Below, one piece after another: positions 9,265-17,736 of a stretch of 64,000 bases of DNA. The notes below the pieces were generated by a model that was given only the letters and a program-made list of their open reading frames with translations, did not search any database and had not been told where the DNA came from. Every line of letters begins with the position of its first letter. The first letter of the stretch is position 1. Source of the DNA: DATFVA01 sp963747755 (GTDB taxonomy: Bacteria; Bacteroidota; Ignavibacteria; Ignavibacteriales; Ignavibacteriaceae); NCBI GenBank assembly GCA_963747755.1, contig CAVVGK010000014.1, positions 1,240,001-1,304,000 on the forward strand, given 5' to 3'. The position numbers and the translations under genes are program-made.

Positions 9265-9738
9265 TTATTGATTTAGTTTTTTATAATCTTTTCCTATTAC
9301 TACAGAAACGTCGAGAAAGGAATCATCGTTTTTCTGGAGTATAACATTTTTATCATCAATCCCGAGAGCTGATGCTACTTTTTCTGCGTTAGCTCTATTG
9401 CCTGTTCTGTCTATTACCAGGGATTTATCTATATCAAACGAAATATAGTTCCCCATCTGTACAACGTCAAACTTCTCTTTACGAAGGTAGTCTGTGAATT
9501 TTTCCGCTACTCCCAATGCACCGCAGCCATTAAGAACTTCAACCTGTATTACAGCTGAAGCAGTTTTTATGTTTGAAGTTTTTTGCGCAGAAGAGATGCC
9601 GCTTAAACGGTTAACGAGGGAGAAAGTTAGAAAAATTATTAATATCCCAAGCAGGACTATTATAGAATTGAGGATAAGATTGGAACCTGAAAATCTGCTT
9701 TTGAAATCTTTATTCGTTGGCCTGGATTTTTCCTTCAC
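9265..9738 (-). CDS. Membrane-anchored LytR C-terminal domain protein
   Basis: A 157-aa protein with a basic cytoplasmic start, one membrane helix at about residues 22-44, and a periplasmic LytR_C domain beginning IQVEVLNGCGALGVAEKF. LytR_C domains often follow LCP cell-wall polymer transferases, but here the domain stands alone on an anchor, as is common next to rsfS in this group. It may bind a cell-wall or polysaccharide component, although no ligand is established. It is followed within 11 bp by rsfS. Confidence 0.8.
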   Translation of the reverse strand: MKEKSRPTNKDFKSRFSGSNLILNSIIVLLGILIIFLTFSLVNRLSGISSAQKTSNIKTASAVIQVEVLNGCGALGVAEKFTDYLRKEKFDVVQMGNYISFDIDKSLVIDRTGNRANAEKVASALGIDDKNVILQKNDDSFLDVSVVIGKDYKKLNQ

Positions 9739-9772
9739 TTATACTTCACTATATAGTCAGTATTCAATAATA

Positions 9773-10255
9773 TTACCATCCCCATCCGCTATCGAAGAAA
9801 TTGTTCCTGTATCCGCTGAACGGAGAATAATACGTCACCGGAAGATTTCTGTACTGGACAGATATAAAGACATCTTTCCATGGCTGATAGTTTATTGCCG
9901 CCCTGCTCAAATATACACCGTTGATGTTATTCTCAAATGTCTTTCCCAGCGAACTATAAGGAGAATATACTACGCTGGCATCCACCTGTACGTTTAGATT
10001 TTTACTGAATTGGTATGACATACTATTAGTGTAAGTCGTAAGAGCAAGACTGTTGCTTCCTGAGGTAGAATATGAAACATCATACATGTGATGCATCTGG
10101 AAATTGGAAGAGTTCAGGAATCCCAGCAAAGGGGTTCCCTGGCTTTGATTTATAATGCCGTCGCTTATATGCTCTGTTGATAACCCTGTGGGTTTATATT
10201 GGGATAATCCTGTCCCTATCATTACTGCAAAAACTAATACAAATATTTTCTTCAT
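9773..10255 (-). CDS. Secreted hypothetical protein, probable small outer-membrane component
   Basis: A 160-aa protein with a clear signal peptide (MKKIFVLVFAVMIGTGLSQ). The mature part is rich in Ser, Asn, Tyr and alternating polar and hydrophobic residues (e.g. SYQFSKNLNVQVDASVVYS), typical of short beta-barrel or beta-sandwich envelope proteins. It ends in aromatic residues (SGWGW), though not in a classic barrel C-terminus. It lies 34 bp before the LytR_C gene. No family recognised. Confidence 0.6.
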   Translation of the reverse strand: MKKIFVLVFAVMIGTGLSQYKPTGLSTEHISDGIINQSQGTPLLGFLNSSNFQMHHMYDVSYSTSGSNSLALTTYTNSMSYQFSKNLNVQVDASVVYSPYSSLGKTFENNINGVYLSRAAINYQPWKDVFISVQYRNLPVTYYSPFSGYRNNFFDSGWGW

Positions 10256-10335
10256 AATTTCTTCCGGATTTTAGAACATTTTAATGAAAAGGGTATAAAA
10301 AATCAATGATGCTATTTTTCTTGATGCTCTTTATA

Positions 10336-10692
10336 TCACAGAATTTTACTTATTTTATTATTCTTATCAACCAGGATGATTTTCGGCTTGTGCTTCTTTG
10401 CTTCTTCATCGCTCATCGTAGTGTAAGTTATTATTATCACTTCGTCGCCAATAGTGCCTAATCGTGCTGCAGGACCATTTAGACAGATCATACCGCTCCC
10501 GGCCGGGCCTTCAAGAGTATATGTTTCCAGCCGGCTGCCGGTATTCAGGTTAACAACCTGAACTTTCTCATACGGCAGAATATCCGCAGCTTCCAGCAGT
10601 TCTTTATCTACAGTTATACTTCCTTCGTAATACAGCTCAGCCATTGTGACAGTGGCCTTGTGTATCTTCGAGCGGAACATGGTACGGTTCAT
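10336..10692 (-). CDS. panD: Aspartate 1-decarboxylase precursor
   Basis: PanD makes beta-alanine from aspartate for pantothenate and CoA. The precursor self-cleaves between Gly24 and Ser25 (YYEGSITVD), and Ser25 becomes the pyruvoyl cofactor; both residues are present. The C-terminal GDEVIIITYTTMSDEEA matches the family, and the length (118 aa) is normal. No other pantothenate genes are nearby, so it stands alone between a secreted protein and a RidA gene. Confidence 0.96.
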   Translation of the reverse strand: MNRTMFRSKIHKATVTMAELYYEGSITVDKELLEAADILPYEKVQVVNLNTGSRLETYTLEGPAGSGMICLNGPAARLGTIGDEVIIITYTTMSDEEAKKHKPKIILVDKNNKISKIL

Positions 10693-10788
10693 ATCAACTT
10701 TTTTTTTAGCGTATAAATATACCTACTTATGAAATACAGTATCAAGGTAAGCGAAAATACAAAATTGTAAAAATCATCAAAAAGCGGC

Positions 10789-11247
10789 CTATTTTTTAAT
10801 CTTCACTATCATTTCAATCTCAACAGGTGCATTTTTAGGTAATTCGTTCACTCCTACTGCGCTCCTGGCATGACTGCCATTCTTTCCGAATATCTTTTCC
10901 ATCAATTCTGAAGCCCCATTGGCAACTATCGGCTGATTCGTAAAACCCTCCGCACTATTTACAAATACTGTCAGTTTTATTACCTGCTCAACGCGGTTAA
11001 GTTCCCCGACCACTCCCTTTATTGCACTCAGGCAGTTCAAAGCACATATTTCTGAGGCCTTTTTTCCATCCACTTCAGAAACTTCCTTCCCGAGTTTACC
11101 TGTATATTTCAATTCACCGTTGGCGAGGGGAAGCTGTCCTGCTGTAAACACAAAATCTCCCGCAATAACGGCCGGAACGTAAGCAGCTAGTGGTTTGGGA
11201 GCTTCAGGAAGAGTAAAACCGAGTTCTTTTATCTTTTCTTCAATCAT
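10789..11247 (-). CDS. RidA family protein (YjgF/UK114)
   Basis: RidA-fold protein, whose archetypes hydrolyse reactive enamine/imine intermediates formed by PLP enzymes. It has FTAGQLPLANGEL near the N-terminus, EICALNCLSAIKGVV in the middle, and the C-terminal HARSAVGVNELPKNAPVEIE, with the conserved Arg in the active-site strand. At 152 aa it belongs to the longer subgroup. ATTCTCCTTT upstream on the plus strand reads as AAAGGAG, a good ribosome site for the ATG at 11247. It is divergent from mazG across an 80 bp gap. Confidence 0.85.
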   Translation of the reverse strand: MIEEKIKELGFTLPEAPKPLAAYVPAVIAGDFVFTAGQLPLANGELKYTGKLGKEVSEVDGKKASEICALNCLSAIKGVVGELNRVEQVIKLTVFVNSAEGFTNQPIVANGASELMEKIFGKNGSHARSAVGVNELPKNAPVEIEMIVKIKK

Positions 11248-11329
11248 TTATTCTCCTTTTATCGGGTTTAGAGTTTTTCTATTTTGCCTGCTCACGATTT
11301 AAATATTTATAGGAACAGGAAATTTAAAT

Positions 11330-12097
11330 ATGGTCGAAACTAAATTTAAAGAATTATATGAGATAGTAAAAAGATTGCGCCTTGAATGTCCATGGGACAG
11401 AGAGCAGACGAATGATTCAATAAAGGCCAATACTATTGAGGAGGCTTACGAAGTTGTTGAAGCTATCGACGAAAAAAATTATGATGAGCTTAAAAAGGAG
11501 CTTGGAGATCTTCTTCTGCACGTCATTTTTCATTCAGTCATTGCCGCGGAAGCTAGACATTTTAAACTGGAAGAGGTGATCGATTCAATCAGTGAAAAAC
11601 TTATAAGAAGACATCCTCATGTATTCGGAAATGTGGAAGTGAACGGAACAGAAGAAGTGCTAAAGAACTGGGAAAGTATAAAACTTACCGAAGGTAGAGA
11701 TTCTGTTCTGGAAGGCGTGCCGGGAAAGCTCCCTTCTTTGCAGAGGGCGCACAGACTGCAAGAGAAGGCTGCAAAGGTCGGATTCGACTGGGAGAAGAAA
11801 GAAGATGTATGGAAAAAGGTTATAGAAGAAATTGAAGAAATGCATGCGTCTGAGAAACAGGAAAATGCCGATGAACTGGAGAACGAAATAGGAGACGTAT
11901 TTTTCGCGCTTGTAAACTATGCCAGATTCCTTGGTGTAAATCCCGAGAATGCTTTAAGGAGAACGAACGAAAAATTTATTAAAAGATTCAAGTATATTGA
12001 GAAACAAATTAACGGCTGCGGCAGAAAAATAGACGAATCTAACCTGGCTGAAATGGATAAATACTGGGAGGAGAGCAAGAAGTTCGATCAGAATTAA
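11330..12097 (+). CDS. mazG: Nucleoside triphosphate pyrophosphohydrolase MazG
   Basis: House-cleaning enzyme that hydrolyses (d)NTPs to monophosphates. It has two MazG domains. The first carries CPWDREQTNDSIKANTIEEA and KKELGDLLLHVIFHS with the EExxE and ExxD metal ligands; the second has ENEIGDVFFALVNYARFLG followed by NPENALRRTNEKF. At 255 aa it is full length. It starts at the ATG behind AGGAAA and runs convergently into phoH with only 5 bp between stops. Confidence 0.95.
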   Translation: MVETKFKELYEIVKRLRLECPWDREQTNDSIKANTIEEAYEVVEAIDEKNYDELKKELGDLLLHVIFHSVIAAEARHFKLEEVIDSISEKLIRRHPHVFGNVEVNGTEEVLKNWESIKLTEGRDSVLEGVPGKLPSLQRAHRLQEKAAKVGFDWEKKEDVWKKVIEEIEEMHASEKQENADELENEIGDVFFALVNYARFLGVNPENALRRTNEKFIKRFKYIEKQINGCGRKIDESNLAEMDKYWEESKKFDQN

Positions 12098-12102
12098 ACA
12101 GT

Positions 12103-13071
12103 CTAATTATCCCCATTTTTATCGGTATTAAATTTTTCATAGGCGTCGATTATATCTTTTACCAGCTTGTGTCTTACCACATCAGTTTTATCGAGGTATA
12201 CAAAACCAACACCCTCTATTTGGCTTAATATTTCCTGCGCCTGTACCAGGCCGCTTGCCGTTTTAGGCGGAAGGTCTATTTGTGTTATGTCCCCTGTAAT
12301 TATCGATTTAGAATTGGCCCCAAGCCGGGTGAGAAACATCTTCATCTGTCCTGCAGTTGCGTTCTGAGCTTCATCCAGAATCACGAAGGCATTATTCAGT
12401 GTTCGGCCGCGCATGTACGCAAGGGGAACAATTTCCACTACCCGTTTCTCAAGATAACTTCTCAGCTTTTCTGAAGGCATCATATCGTCAAGTGCATCGT
12501 ATAAGGGGCGAAGATAAGGATCAATTTTTTCCCTGAAGTCTCCGGGAAGGAAGCCAAGACTCTCTCCTGCTTCGACTGCAGGTCTGGCCAAAACAATTTT
12601 ATTCACCATCCCCTTTTTAAGCGCCGACACTGCAATGGCAACAGCCAGGTATGTCTTTCCTGTACCTGCCGGACCAATTGCAAAGCAGATGTCATTCTTC
12701 TGAGCTGTCTCGATGTAGGATGATTGTCCCGGTGTTTTTGCTTTAATTGCATCATTTTTCGTATAAAGAACAATCGCATCAAATTCTTTTTCGCTTATTA
12801 TCTCTCTGCCTTCTATAGTAAGATCAAGTATCGTTTCGACATCCTGCTGTGTAAGAATTCCATTTGTATTAAGTACGTATGACATTTCCTTCAGTATCTT
12901 CTCGATTAATTCTATCTCCTCAAGCACTCCTTTGATAAAAACATTTTCCCCCCTAACTGATATTGAAGCATTGAACCTGTCTTCCACCAGTTTAAGGTTT
13001 GAATCATTAATTCCCAGCAGTGCAAGCATATCTACATTTTCAAGTACAATACGTTTCTCGGCAGCGGTCAT
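12103..13071 (-). CDS. phoH: PhoH-like ATPase
   Basis: PhoH/YbeZ-type P-loop ATPase, linked in many bacteria to rRNA maturation with YbeY. It has an N-terminal KH-like region, Walker A GPAGTGKT at residues 133-140, an ARPAVEAGESLGFLPGD loop, and Walker B VILDEAQN. At 322 aa it is complete. No ybeY gene lies in the window. The ATG is preceded by AAAGGAGG, a strong ribosome site. A terminator for the next upstream gene lies just 24 bp before it, so phoH is probably transcribed from its own promoter or by read-through. Confidence 0.94.
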   Translation of the reverse strand: MTAAEKRIVLENVDMLALLGINDSNLKLVEDRFNASISVRGENVFIKGVLEEIELIEKILKEMSYVLNTNGILTQQDVETILDLTIEGREIISEKEFDAIVLYTKNDAIKAKTPGQSSYIETAQKNDICFAIGPAGTGKTYLAVAIAVSALKKGMVNKIVLARPAVEAGESLGFLPGDFREKIDPYLRPLYDALDDMMPSEKLRSYLEKRVVEIVPLAYMRGRTLNNAFVILDEAQNATAGQMKMFLTRLGANSKSIITGDITQIDLPPKTASGLVQAQEILSQIEGVGFVYLDKTDVVRHKLVKDIIDAYEKFNTDKNGDN

Positions 13072-13094
13072 TATCCTCCTTTGTCTTTAAATAG

Positions 13095-13129
13095 AAAAAG
13101 CCCTTATCAACTGAATGATAAGAGCCTTT
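13095..13129 (-). terminator. Rho-independent terminator after the LysM gene
   Basis: On the minus strand this reads as a hairpin (AAAGGCTCTTATCA / TGATAAGGGCTTTTT) with a six-base loop and one bulge, followed by a run of T. It lies 41 bp past the stop of the LysM gene and directly before the phoH ribosome site. Confidence 0.8.
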
Positions 13130-13170
13130 CCAACTAAAATAAAGTGAAACAACAAAATTATAGAGATAAC

Positions 13171-13857
13171 TTATTGAACAGGTGCTGGTTTATAGTTAGA
13201 TCTCATTTTGTCGTATTTTGCTTTTTCTTCGTCTGTTAATTTCGGAATGCTGAACTCCTGTTTTGGATAGATCAAATCAGGATTCTTGATTTTGTCGCGG
13301 TTTGCTTTGTAGATCTTAGGCCATGCAAAACCGTTTCCATAATAATCCTGTTTCTTGGCAATATTCCACAGGCAGTCGCCTCTTACTACAGTATATGTCC
13401 ATTCCTGTGGTTCTTCTACCCAAGAATCAAGAGAGTTCTGCATCTGGTTGTGAACTTTATCAAAGAATTCAGGGAGAGCACTTATTTTGTTTGATTTCAG
13501 TGCATCAAGATCTTTCTGTCTGTCAGCTTTTGGACCTTCTTTTCTTCCTATTTTTCCGTTCAGTTCATTCACTGCGTTTCTGAAATTTTCAACGTCAGCT
13601 TTGGTAGCGCCTACCAGTGAGTAAAGCTCATTCTGGCAGTCTTCATATGATTGCATTCCCTGAAGCTGATCTTTTAATTTACTGATATCATTCTGCAGAT
13701 CATTTATTTGCTGTGTGAGTGCATCTTTTTGTGATCTGAGACGTGCCATTTCGGCTTCCCATTCATCTGATGTCATCTCTTCCTCTTGTGCAACGAGGCT
13801 TACACTAAAGAGAAACAAAAGAGAAAGTACAGTTAACAAATACTTACTGATTTTCAT
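13171..13857 (-). CDS. Secreted coiled-coil protein with C-terminal LysM domain
   Basis: A 228-aa envelope protein. Residues 1-23 are a signal peptide ending in LVAQ. Residues 27-72 form a heptad-rich coiled coil (QKDALTQQINDLQNDISKL), and a LysM domain lies at about 162-213 (YTVVRGDCLWNIAKK ... NPDLIYPKQEFSIP). LysM domains bind peptidoglycan glycan chains, so the protein probably tethers something to the wall. It follows a small coiled-coil lipoprotein gene by about 40 bp and ends in a strong terminator, so the two form a compact pair. The exact role is unknown. Confidence 0.8.
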   Translation of the reverse strand: MKISKYLLTVLSLLFLFSVSLVAQEEEMTSDEWEAEMARLRSQKDALTQQINDLQNDISKLKDQLQGMQSYEDCQNELYSLVGATKADVENFRNAVNELNGKIGRKEGPKADRQKDLDALKSNKISALPEFFDKVHNQMQNSLDSWVEEPQEWTYTVVRGDCLWNIAKKQDYYGNGFAWPKIYKANRDKIKNPDLIYPKQEFSIPKLTDEEKAKYDKMRSNYKPAPVQ

Positions 13858-13898
13858 AAAACTTTTCCTCCAATTAGGTAATTAAAAACTTATTAAAA

Positions 13899-14174
13899 TT
13901 ACATGCCCATTTTGCTCAAATTGGCTTTTGTTTCTTCTTTAGCTTTTTCACATTGCTGTAACTTTGAGTTTCTGTCAGCTATTTCTTTCTCCAAGCTAGA
14001 GCGTTGATCTTTCAATTGATCGGCCTGAGATTGTAATGAGTTTACCTCAGAGCGTAGATCCTGAAGCTGCTGCATTTCAGCATCACTAACACCACCACAG
14101 CCGCTCATTACTGCAACAGTAATTGCGAATACTGCAACAGCAGCCGTGTTTCTAGCTAATTTAATTATTTTCAT
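13899..14174 (-). CDS. Small coiled-coil lipoprotein
   Basis: About 91 aa with a signal peptide and lipobox VMSGC, so the mature protein should be lipidated at the Cys followed by GG. The rest is almost entirely coiled coil (MQQLQDLRSEVNSLQSQADQ). An upstream TTG at 14189 is in frame, but it overlaps the Shine-Dalgarno GGAGG, so the ATG at 14174 is the start. The plan recalls Lpp-like spacer lipoproteins, though without sequence relation that I can see. It is paired with the LysM protein downstream. Confidence 0.75.
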   Translation of the reverse strand: MKIIKLARNTAAVAVFAITVAVMSGCGGVSDAEMQQLQDLRSEVNSLQSQADQLKDQRSSLEKEIADRNSKLQQCEKAKEETKANLSKMGM

Positions 14175-14384
14175 CTTTAGAACCTCCAATTATGTTTTTT
14201 AGTAGGTTATTAAATATAAATACTAACCTTTATTTGAGTTCGATTGAATTACATTCCTAAATCTAAATCAAATAGGAACTTAGCGCAAATAGGTCACTCA
14301 ATAATGCCCTGCTATATACGGAAATTGACTAAAAAATTCAAGTTAACCTATTATAAATAAATAAGTTGTTGCTGTATTTCACAA

Positions 14385-15065
14385 TCATATTAACCTTTTT
14401 TCTACAAAGCTCGTAAAGTCATTTCCGGCTATAATAATGTGGTCAAACACGGGTATATCCATAATTTTCCCTGATTCAACCACTTTTTTTGTGATGGAAA
14501 TATCTTCATTACTCGGATCCGGGTTGCCGCTTGGATGATTATGGATCAAAATGATACTTGCAGAATTATTATCTATTGCCGCCTTAAATATTTCCCTGGG
14601 ATGTACAACACTCGAGTTCAGATTTCCGACTGATATCACTTCATACCTTATAATCTTGTTGGCTGAGTTTAAACAGACTACACAGAAGTGTTCTTTTAAT
14701 TCATCTCGAAGCAGAGGAATAAATATATCTGCCACATCCTGCGGAGAAGTAATTTTCTTTTCGGAAAACCATTTCGACTGAACCTGGATCCTCCTGGATA
14801 ATTCGAATGCAGCAAGTAGAGTTGCAGCTTTGTCGTTCCCTATTCCTTTTGTCCTTTTTAAAGCTGATACGGTCCTCGAAGAGAGGACGGCAAGATTCCC
14901 ACAGTCGTTAATTACCTCCTGCGCAACCTGTACAACCGATTTGCCCTTATTCCCTGTTCTCAGTAGAATAGCAATAAGTTCAGCATCAGATAAATTATGA
15001 GCTCCTCTGAGAAGAAGTTTTTCCCTGGGGCGATCTTCAAGGGGTAAGTCTTTAACTCCTGGAAT
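14385..15065 (-). CDS. radC: RadC family JAMM-domain protein, apparent ATT start
   Basis: RadC-like protein with an N-terminal helix-hairpin-helix part (LSDAELIAILLRTG ... LKRTKGIGNDKAATLLAAFE) and a C-terminal JAMM metalloprotease-fold domain with HNHPSGNPDPSNED. The name comes from a misassigned E. coli mutant; the true role is unclear. The family start (PGVKDLPLEDRPREKLL) is encoded, but no ATG, GTG or TTG precedes it after the in-frame stop of the upstream gene. An ATT at 15065 sits six bases after a perfect AAGGAGG and gives 226 aa, the usual length. A start at the first standard codon (GTG at 14735) would remove the whole HhH half. Confidence 0.88.
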   Translation of the reverse strand: MPGVKDLPLEDRPREKLLLRGAHNLSDAELIAILLRTGNKGKSVVQVAQEVINDCGNLAVLSSRTVSALKRTKGIGNDKAATLLAAFELSRRIQVQSKWFSEKKITSPQDVADIFIPLLRDELKEHFCVVCLNSANKIIRYEVISVGNLNSSVVHPREIFKAAIDNNSASIILIHNHPSGNPDPSNEDISITKKVVESGKIMDIPVFDHIIIAGNDFTSFVEKRLI

Positions 15066-15071
15066 AATATA

Positions 15072-15078
15072 CCTCCTT
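15072..15078 (-). promoter_or_regulatory. Perfect Shine-Dalgarno site deciding the ATT start of radC
   Basis: The minus strand reads AAGGAGG here, then six bases, then ATT CCA GGA GTT in the radC frame. The site lies only two bases past the stop codon of the upstream binding-protein gene. No ATG, GTG or TTG in any frame is placed to use it for a longer product. Confidence 0.75.
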
Positions 15079-15080
15079 TT

Positions 15081-16832
15081 TTATTCTCCCGATTTAAAAC
15101 GTTCTACAAGTTCGAATTTCCCGTCACTATACCTGACTATATTCAGAAACCTGTTTATGTGTTCTTTTCCGAACGCAATATTATTGTGATAACCTTTAAC
15201 TTCAATTCCCGATTCCATTGATGAGATTAATGAAGTCCTTGTGTCTGCACCGGCATCAATGATTGTAAGGAGATATTCTGCTGTATCATAGCCGTAAAGA
15301 ACATTCCTGTTGATGTCTGTTCCTGTCTCCTCAGTAAAATCGTGACTGAAAGAATTGAACGATGTATCGTTGTAATCGATGTAGTAGTCTGACGTAAAAG
15401 AAAGCTGATCACTAAGTGCTGATGAAGTTTCAAAACCTTTTGCATAAAACCAGTCCTGGTTACCGAAAATAGATGTATTAATATTATATTGAACCATCTG
15501 CGACAGCACGGGTGCAGCATCAATTTTACTTGAAAGCGGGAGGTAGATACCTTCCAGTGTAAGAGAGTCGGAAGCAATATTTGAAACAGGCCCATTGAGA
15601 TCATATGAACCGCTGCTGTAGGTTCTGTTTTTTATTATCTCCCCGCCTATCTTCTGAAATTCTTCCGCAAAAATTGAAGCCAGCAAAGGAGAGTAGCCCT
15701 GTATCGCGTTTAATATCGACAGCTTTCTCTTTCCGGCAACATAGTAAACATATTGAGCCATCACCTTTGCCCTCATATAAAATGAAGGATTAGCCTGGAA
15801 GAAGTTTTCACTCAGATCTACAAGATCATTATCCGTGGCCGTAGGCGAAATAATGGGTATACCCGAATTACGGAAATCAACCAGCGTTGCCCTAACCTCA
15901 TCACTGAAAATTGGACCAATAACCGCCTTTATCGCTGGAATCAAAATCAATTCTTCAGCAATATCGCTTATAACAGACGAATCATTTTCAGTATCCCTTA
16001 TAACAAGTCCTATTTTATTATCATGGCCCTTATTATACTCCGCAGCCGAAAATTTAATTCCCGCAAGAATCTCATTTGCAGTTGAATTCTGCGTGCCTGT
16101 TCTGGAATCAGTCAGAGGCAAAAGTATACCTAATAAGTTCTGCGATTTGTATTCTTCCTTGAGTGTTTCAAGCTTACTTAACAATTCCTTTGCATCAGTT
16201 TTGCGGGCCGACTCGGGATAGTTTTTTATCAGCTCATTGCACAAATTTGCGGCCTGCCTGTAGTTGCCTGCTCTTTCCTGCTTTTGGGCCATAATGATCA
16301 GGAGATAAGGTTTTAGGTTAGAATCGGTAGTAATGTCATGATATGTTTTTATCTGGTTCATTTCCAGGTAGTTTAAGGCAAGGGTCTGACCCACCGACTC
16401 AGCGTAGGTTTTGTACCCTGACAGCTTTGCATTTGAAACGATATGCAGAATTTCCTCGAAGGCATCCTTAAAATTCTCCTGTTTATAAAATACTTTCACA
16501 AGCGCAAGGTGGGCCTCATCGTTATATCTGCTCTCCGGGAATTTCTCCAGGAAATCCTGCAGGTATCTTTTGGCTGATCCTAACTCATTCATTTGAAGAT
16601 AGGTTTTTCCCATAAAAAGATATGCTATAGTTGTTTTGGAGTTATAAGGTGTCTGCAGGGCAATCTTCTGAAAGACCGGGAGGGCATCAGTGTATTCACC
16701 CGACTGGTAAAGGTCAACAGCCAGCTTAAACTGTTTGTCAATGTTTGACTGCTGACCGAAAGAGAAATCATTCAGCAATAACACAAATGCAGCAGTCAGG
16801 AATATATTAATAATCTTGTTATTCTTAATCAT
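15081..16832 (-). CDS. TPR plus periplasmic binding-protein (LivK/LpoA-like) fusion
   Basis: A 583-aa secreted protein with a signal peptide (cleavage near FSFGQ), tetratricopeptide repeats over about residues 28-225 (GEYTDALPVFQKIALQTP, ESRYNDEAHLALVKVFYK), and a type I periplasmic binding-protein domain at about 230-575 (LGILLPLTD ... AVIGPIFSDEV ... GIPIISPTATD). No transporter genes are near. TPR plus Peripla_BP_6 is the plan of LpoA, the activator of penicillin-binding protein 1A, so a cell-wall role is possible; a sensory or uptake role is the alternative. It overlaps the upstream TPR gene by 8 bp and leads directly into radC. Confidence 0.75.
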   Translation of the reverse strand: MIKNNKIINIFLTAAFVLLLNDFSFGQQSNIDKQFKLAVDLYQSGEYTDALPVFQKIALQTPYNSKTTIAYLFMGKTYLQMNELGSAKRYLQDFLEKFPESRYNDEAHLALVKVFYKQENFKDAFEEILHIVSNAKLSGYKTYAESVGQTLALNYLEMNQIKTYHDITTDSNLKPYLLIIMAQKQERAGNYRQAANLCNELIKNYPESARKTDAKELLSKLETLKEEYKSQNLLGILLPLTDSRTGTQNSTANEILAGIKFSAAEYNKGHDNKIGLVIRDTENDSSVISDIAEELILIPAIKAVIGPIFSDEVRATLVDFRNSGIPIISPTATDNDLVDLSENFFQANPSFYMRAKVMAQYVYYVAGKRKLSILNAIQGYSPLLASIFAEEFQKIGGEIIKNRTYSSGSYDLNGPVSNIASDSLTLEGIYLPLSSKIDAAPVLSQMVQYNINTSIFGNQDWFYAKGFETSSALSDQLSFTSDYYIDYNDTSFNSFSHDFTEETGTDINRNVLYGYDTAEYLLTIIDAGADTRTSLISSMESGIEVKGYHNNIAFGKEHINRFLNIVRYSDGKFELVERFKSGE

Positions 16833-17730
16833 CTGGTGCCGTCTTTTGAATTATGTTATCGGCATTTTTTTTCCCTAGTGCAGCATATTTGTTCTCAGGA
16901 TCAATTTTAAGAGCTATTTCAAAATAAGCAAGTGCATCTTCGGGTTTCTTCGACTTCAAACAGACTTCTGCAAGCTCTGTGTAGATATCAGCTTCAGCAT
17001 TATCGCCTGCATCGATATAAGCAAGAAATTGTTTTTCAGCTTTCTGATAGTCTCCGGTTTTAAGATATATTTTCCCTGCCCATTTATGAACCGATTTTTC
17101 CTGGGGATTAAGCTTAAGAGCTTTCCCTACAGGAACTATGGCATGAGTGTACATAGCAAGATTATAATATACAACTGAAATAAGCAGGTTCCATTCCCAG
17201 AAGTTAGAGTACACAATTTCGGTTTTCTTCAGGTATTCGAGGGCACTTTTAAAGTCCTTTAGATTTATGTCAATCTTAGCCAGGTAAAGGTTGGCTTCCT
17301 GCAGCATCTCATCCGGTTCACTATGCTTTAGAAAATTTAAGAAGTTGATTCTTGAAACCTCGAAGTCATTCTGCATAAAGTGAGAGTAACCGAGGAAAAA
17401 AGAGATTACAGGTTCCTCTTCAGGAAGAATATAACTCAAAATCTCGTTTGCTTCGTCCCATCTTTTATTTCTCATCAGGAATTCGCTTAAGTAAATTCGT
17501 ACTTCCTTATTCTCGGGATTCTTTTTCAAAAAATTCCTGATCATTTCCACCGCAGGATTTATATTCCCTATCTTTTCATAAACTTCCCCCAGCGCAAAAT
17601 ATGCATCGGTATGGTCTGGATTCTCAGATATAACAGAATTGTAGATCTGGACGGCATGAAGAAGTTTCCCCTGCATTTCATAATCAGATGCAAGTTTCAT
17701 TTTGTGAGTAATCTGATTTTCATCAAGCAT
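16825..17730 (-). CDS. Tetratricopeptide repeat protein
   Basis: A 301-aa protein made of TPR units from end to end (YFALGEVYEKIGNINPAVEM, KWAGKIYLKTGDYQKAEKQF, ALAYFEIALKIDPENKYAAL). There is no signal peptide or membrane helix, so it is probably cytoplasmic, a scaffold for protein contacts. It starts 6 bp after the guaA stop and overlaps the next gene by 8 bp, so it belongs to the guaA-TPR-binding protein-radC run. Its partner is unknown. Confidence 0.75.
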   Translation of the reverse strand: MLDENQITHKMKLASDYEMQGKLLHAVQIYNSVISENPDHTDAYFALGEVYEKIGNINPAVEMIRNFLKKNPENKEVRIYLSEFLMRNKRWDEANEILSYILPEEEPVISFFLGYSHFMQNDFEVSRINFLNFLKHSEPDEMLQEANLYLAKIDINLKDFKSALEYLKKTEIVYSNFWEWNLLISVVYYNLAMYTHAIVPVGKALKLNPQEKSVHKWAGKIYLKTGDYQKAEKQFLAYIDAGDNAEADIYTELAEVCLKSKKPEDALAYFEIALKIDPENKYAALGKKNADNIIQKTAPDD

Positions 17731-17736
17731 TTCTTT

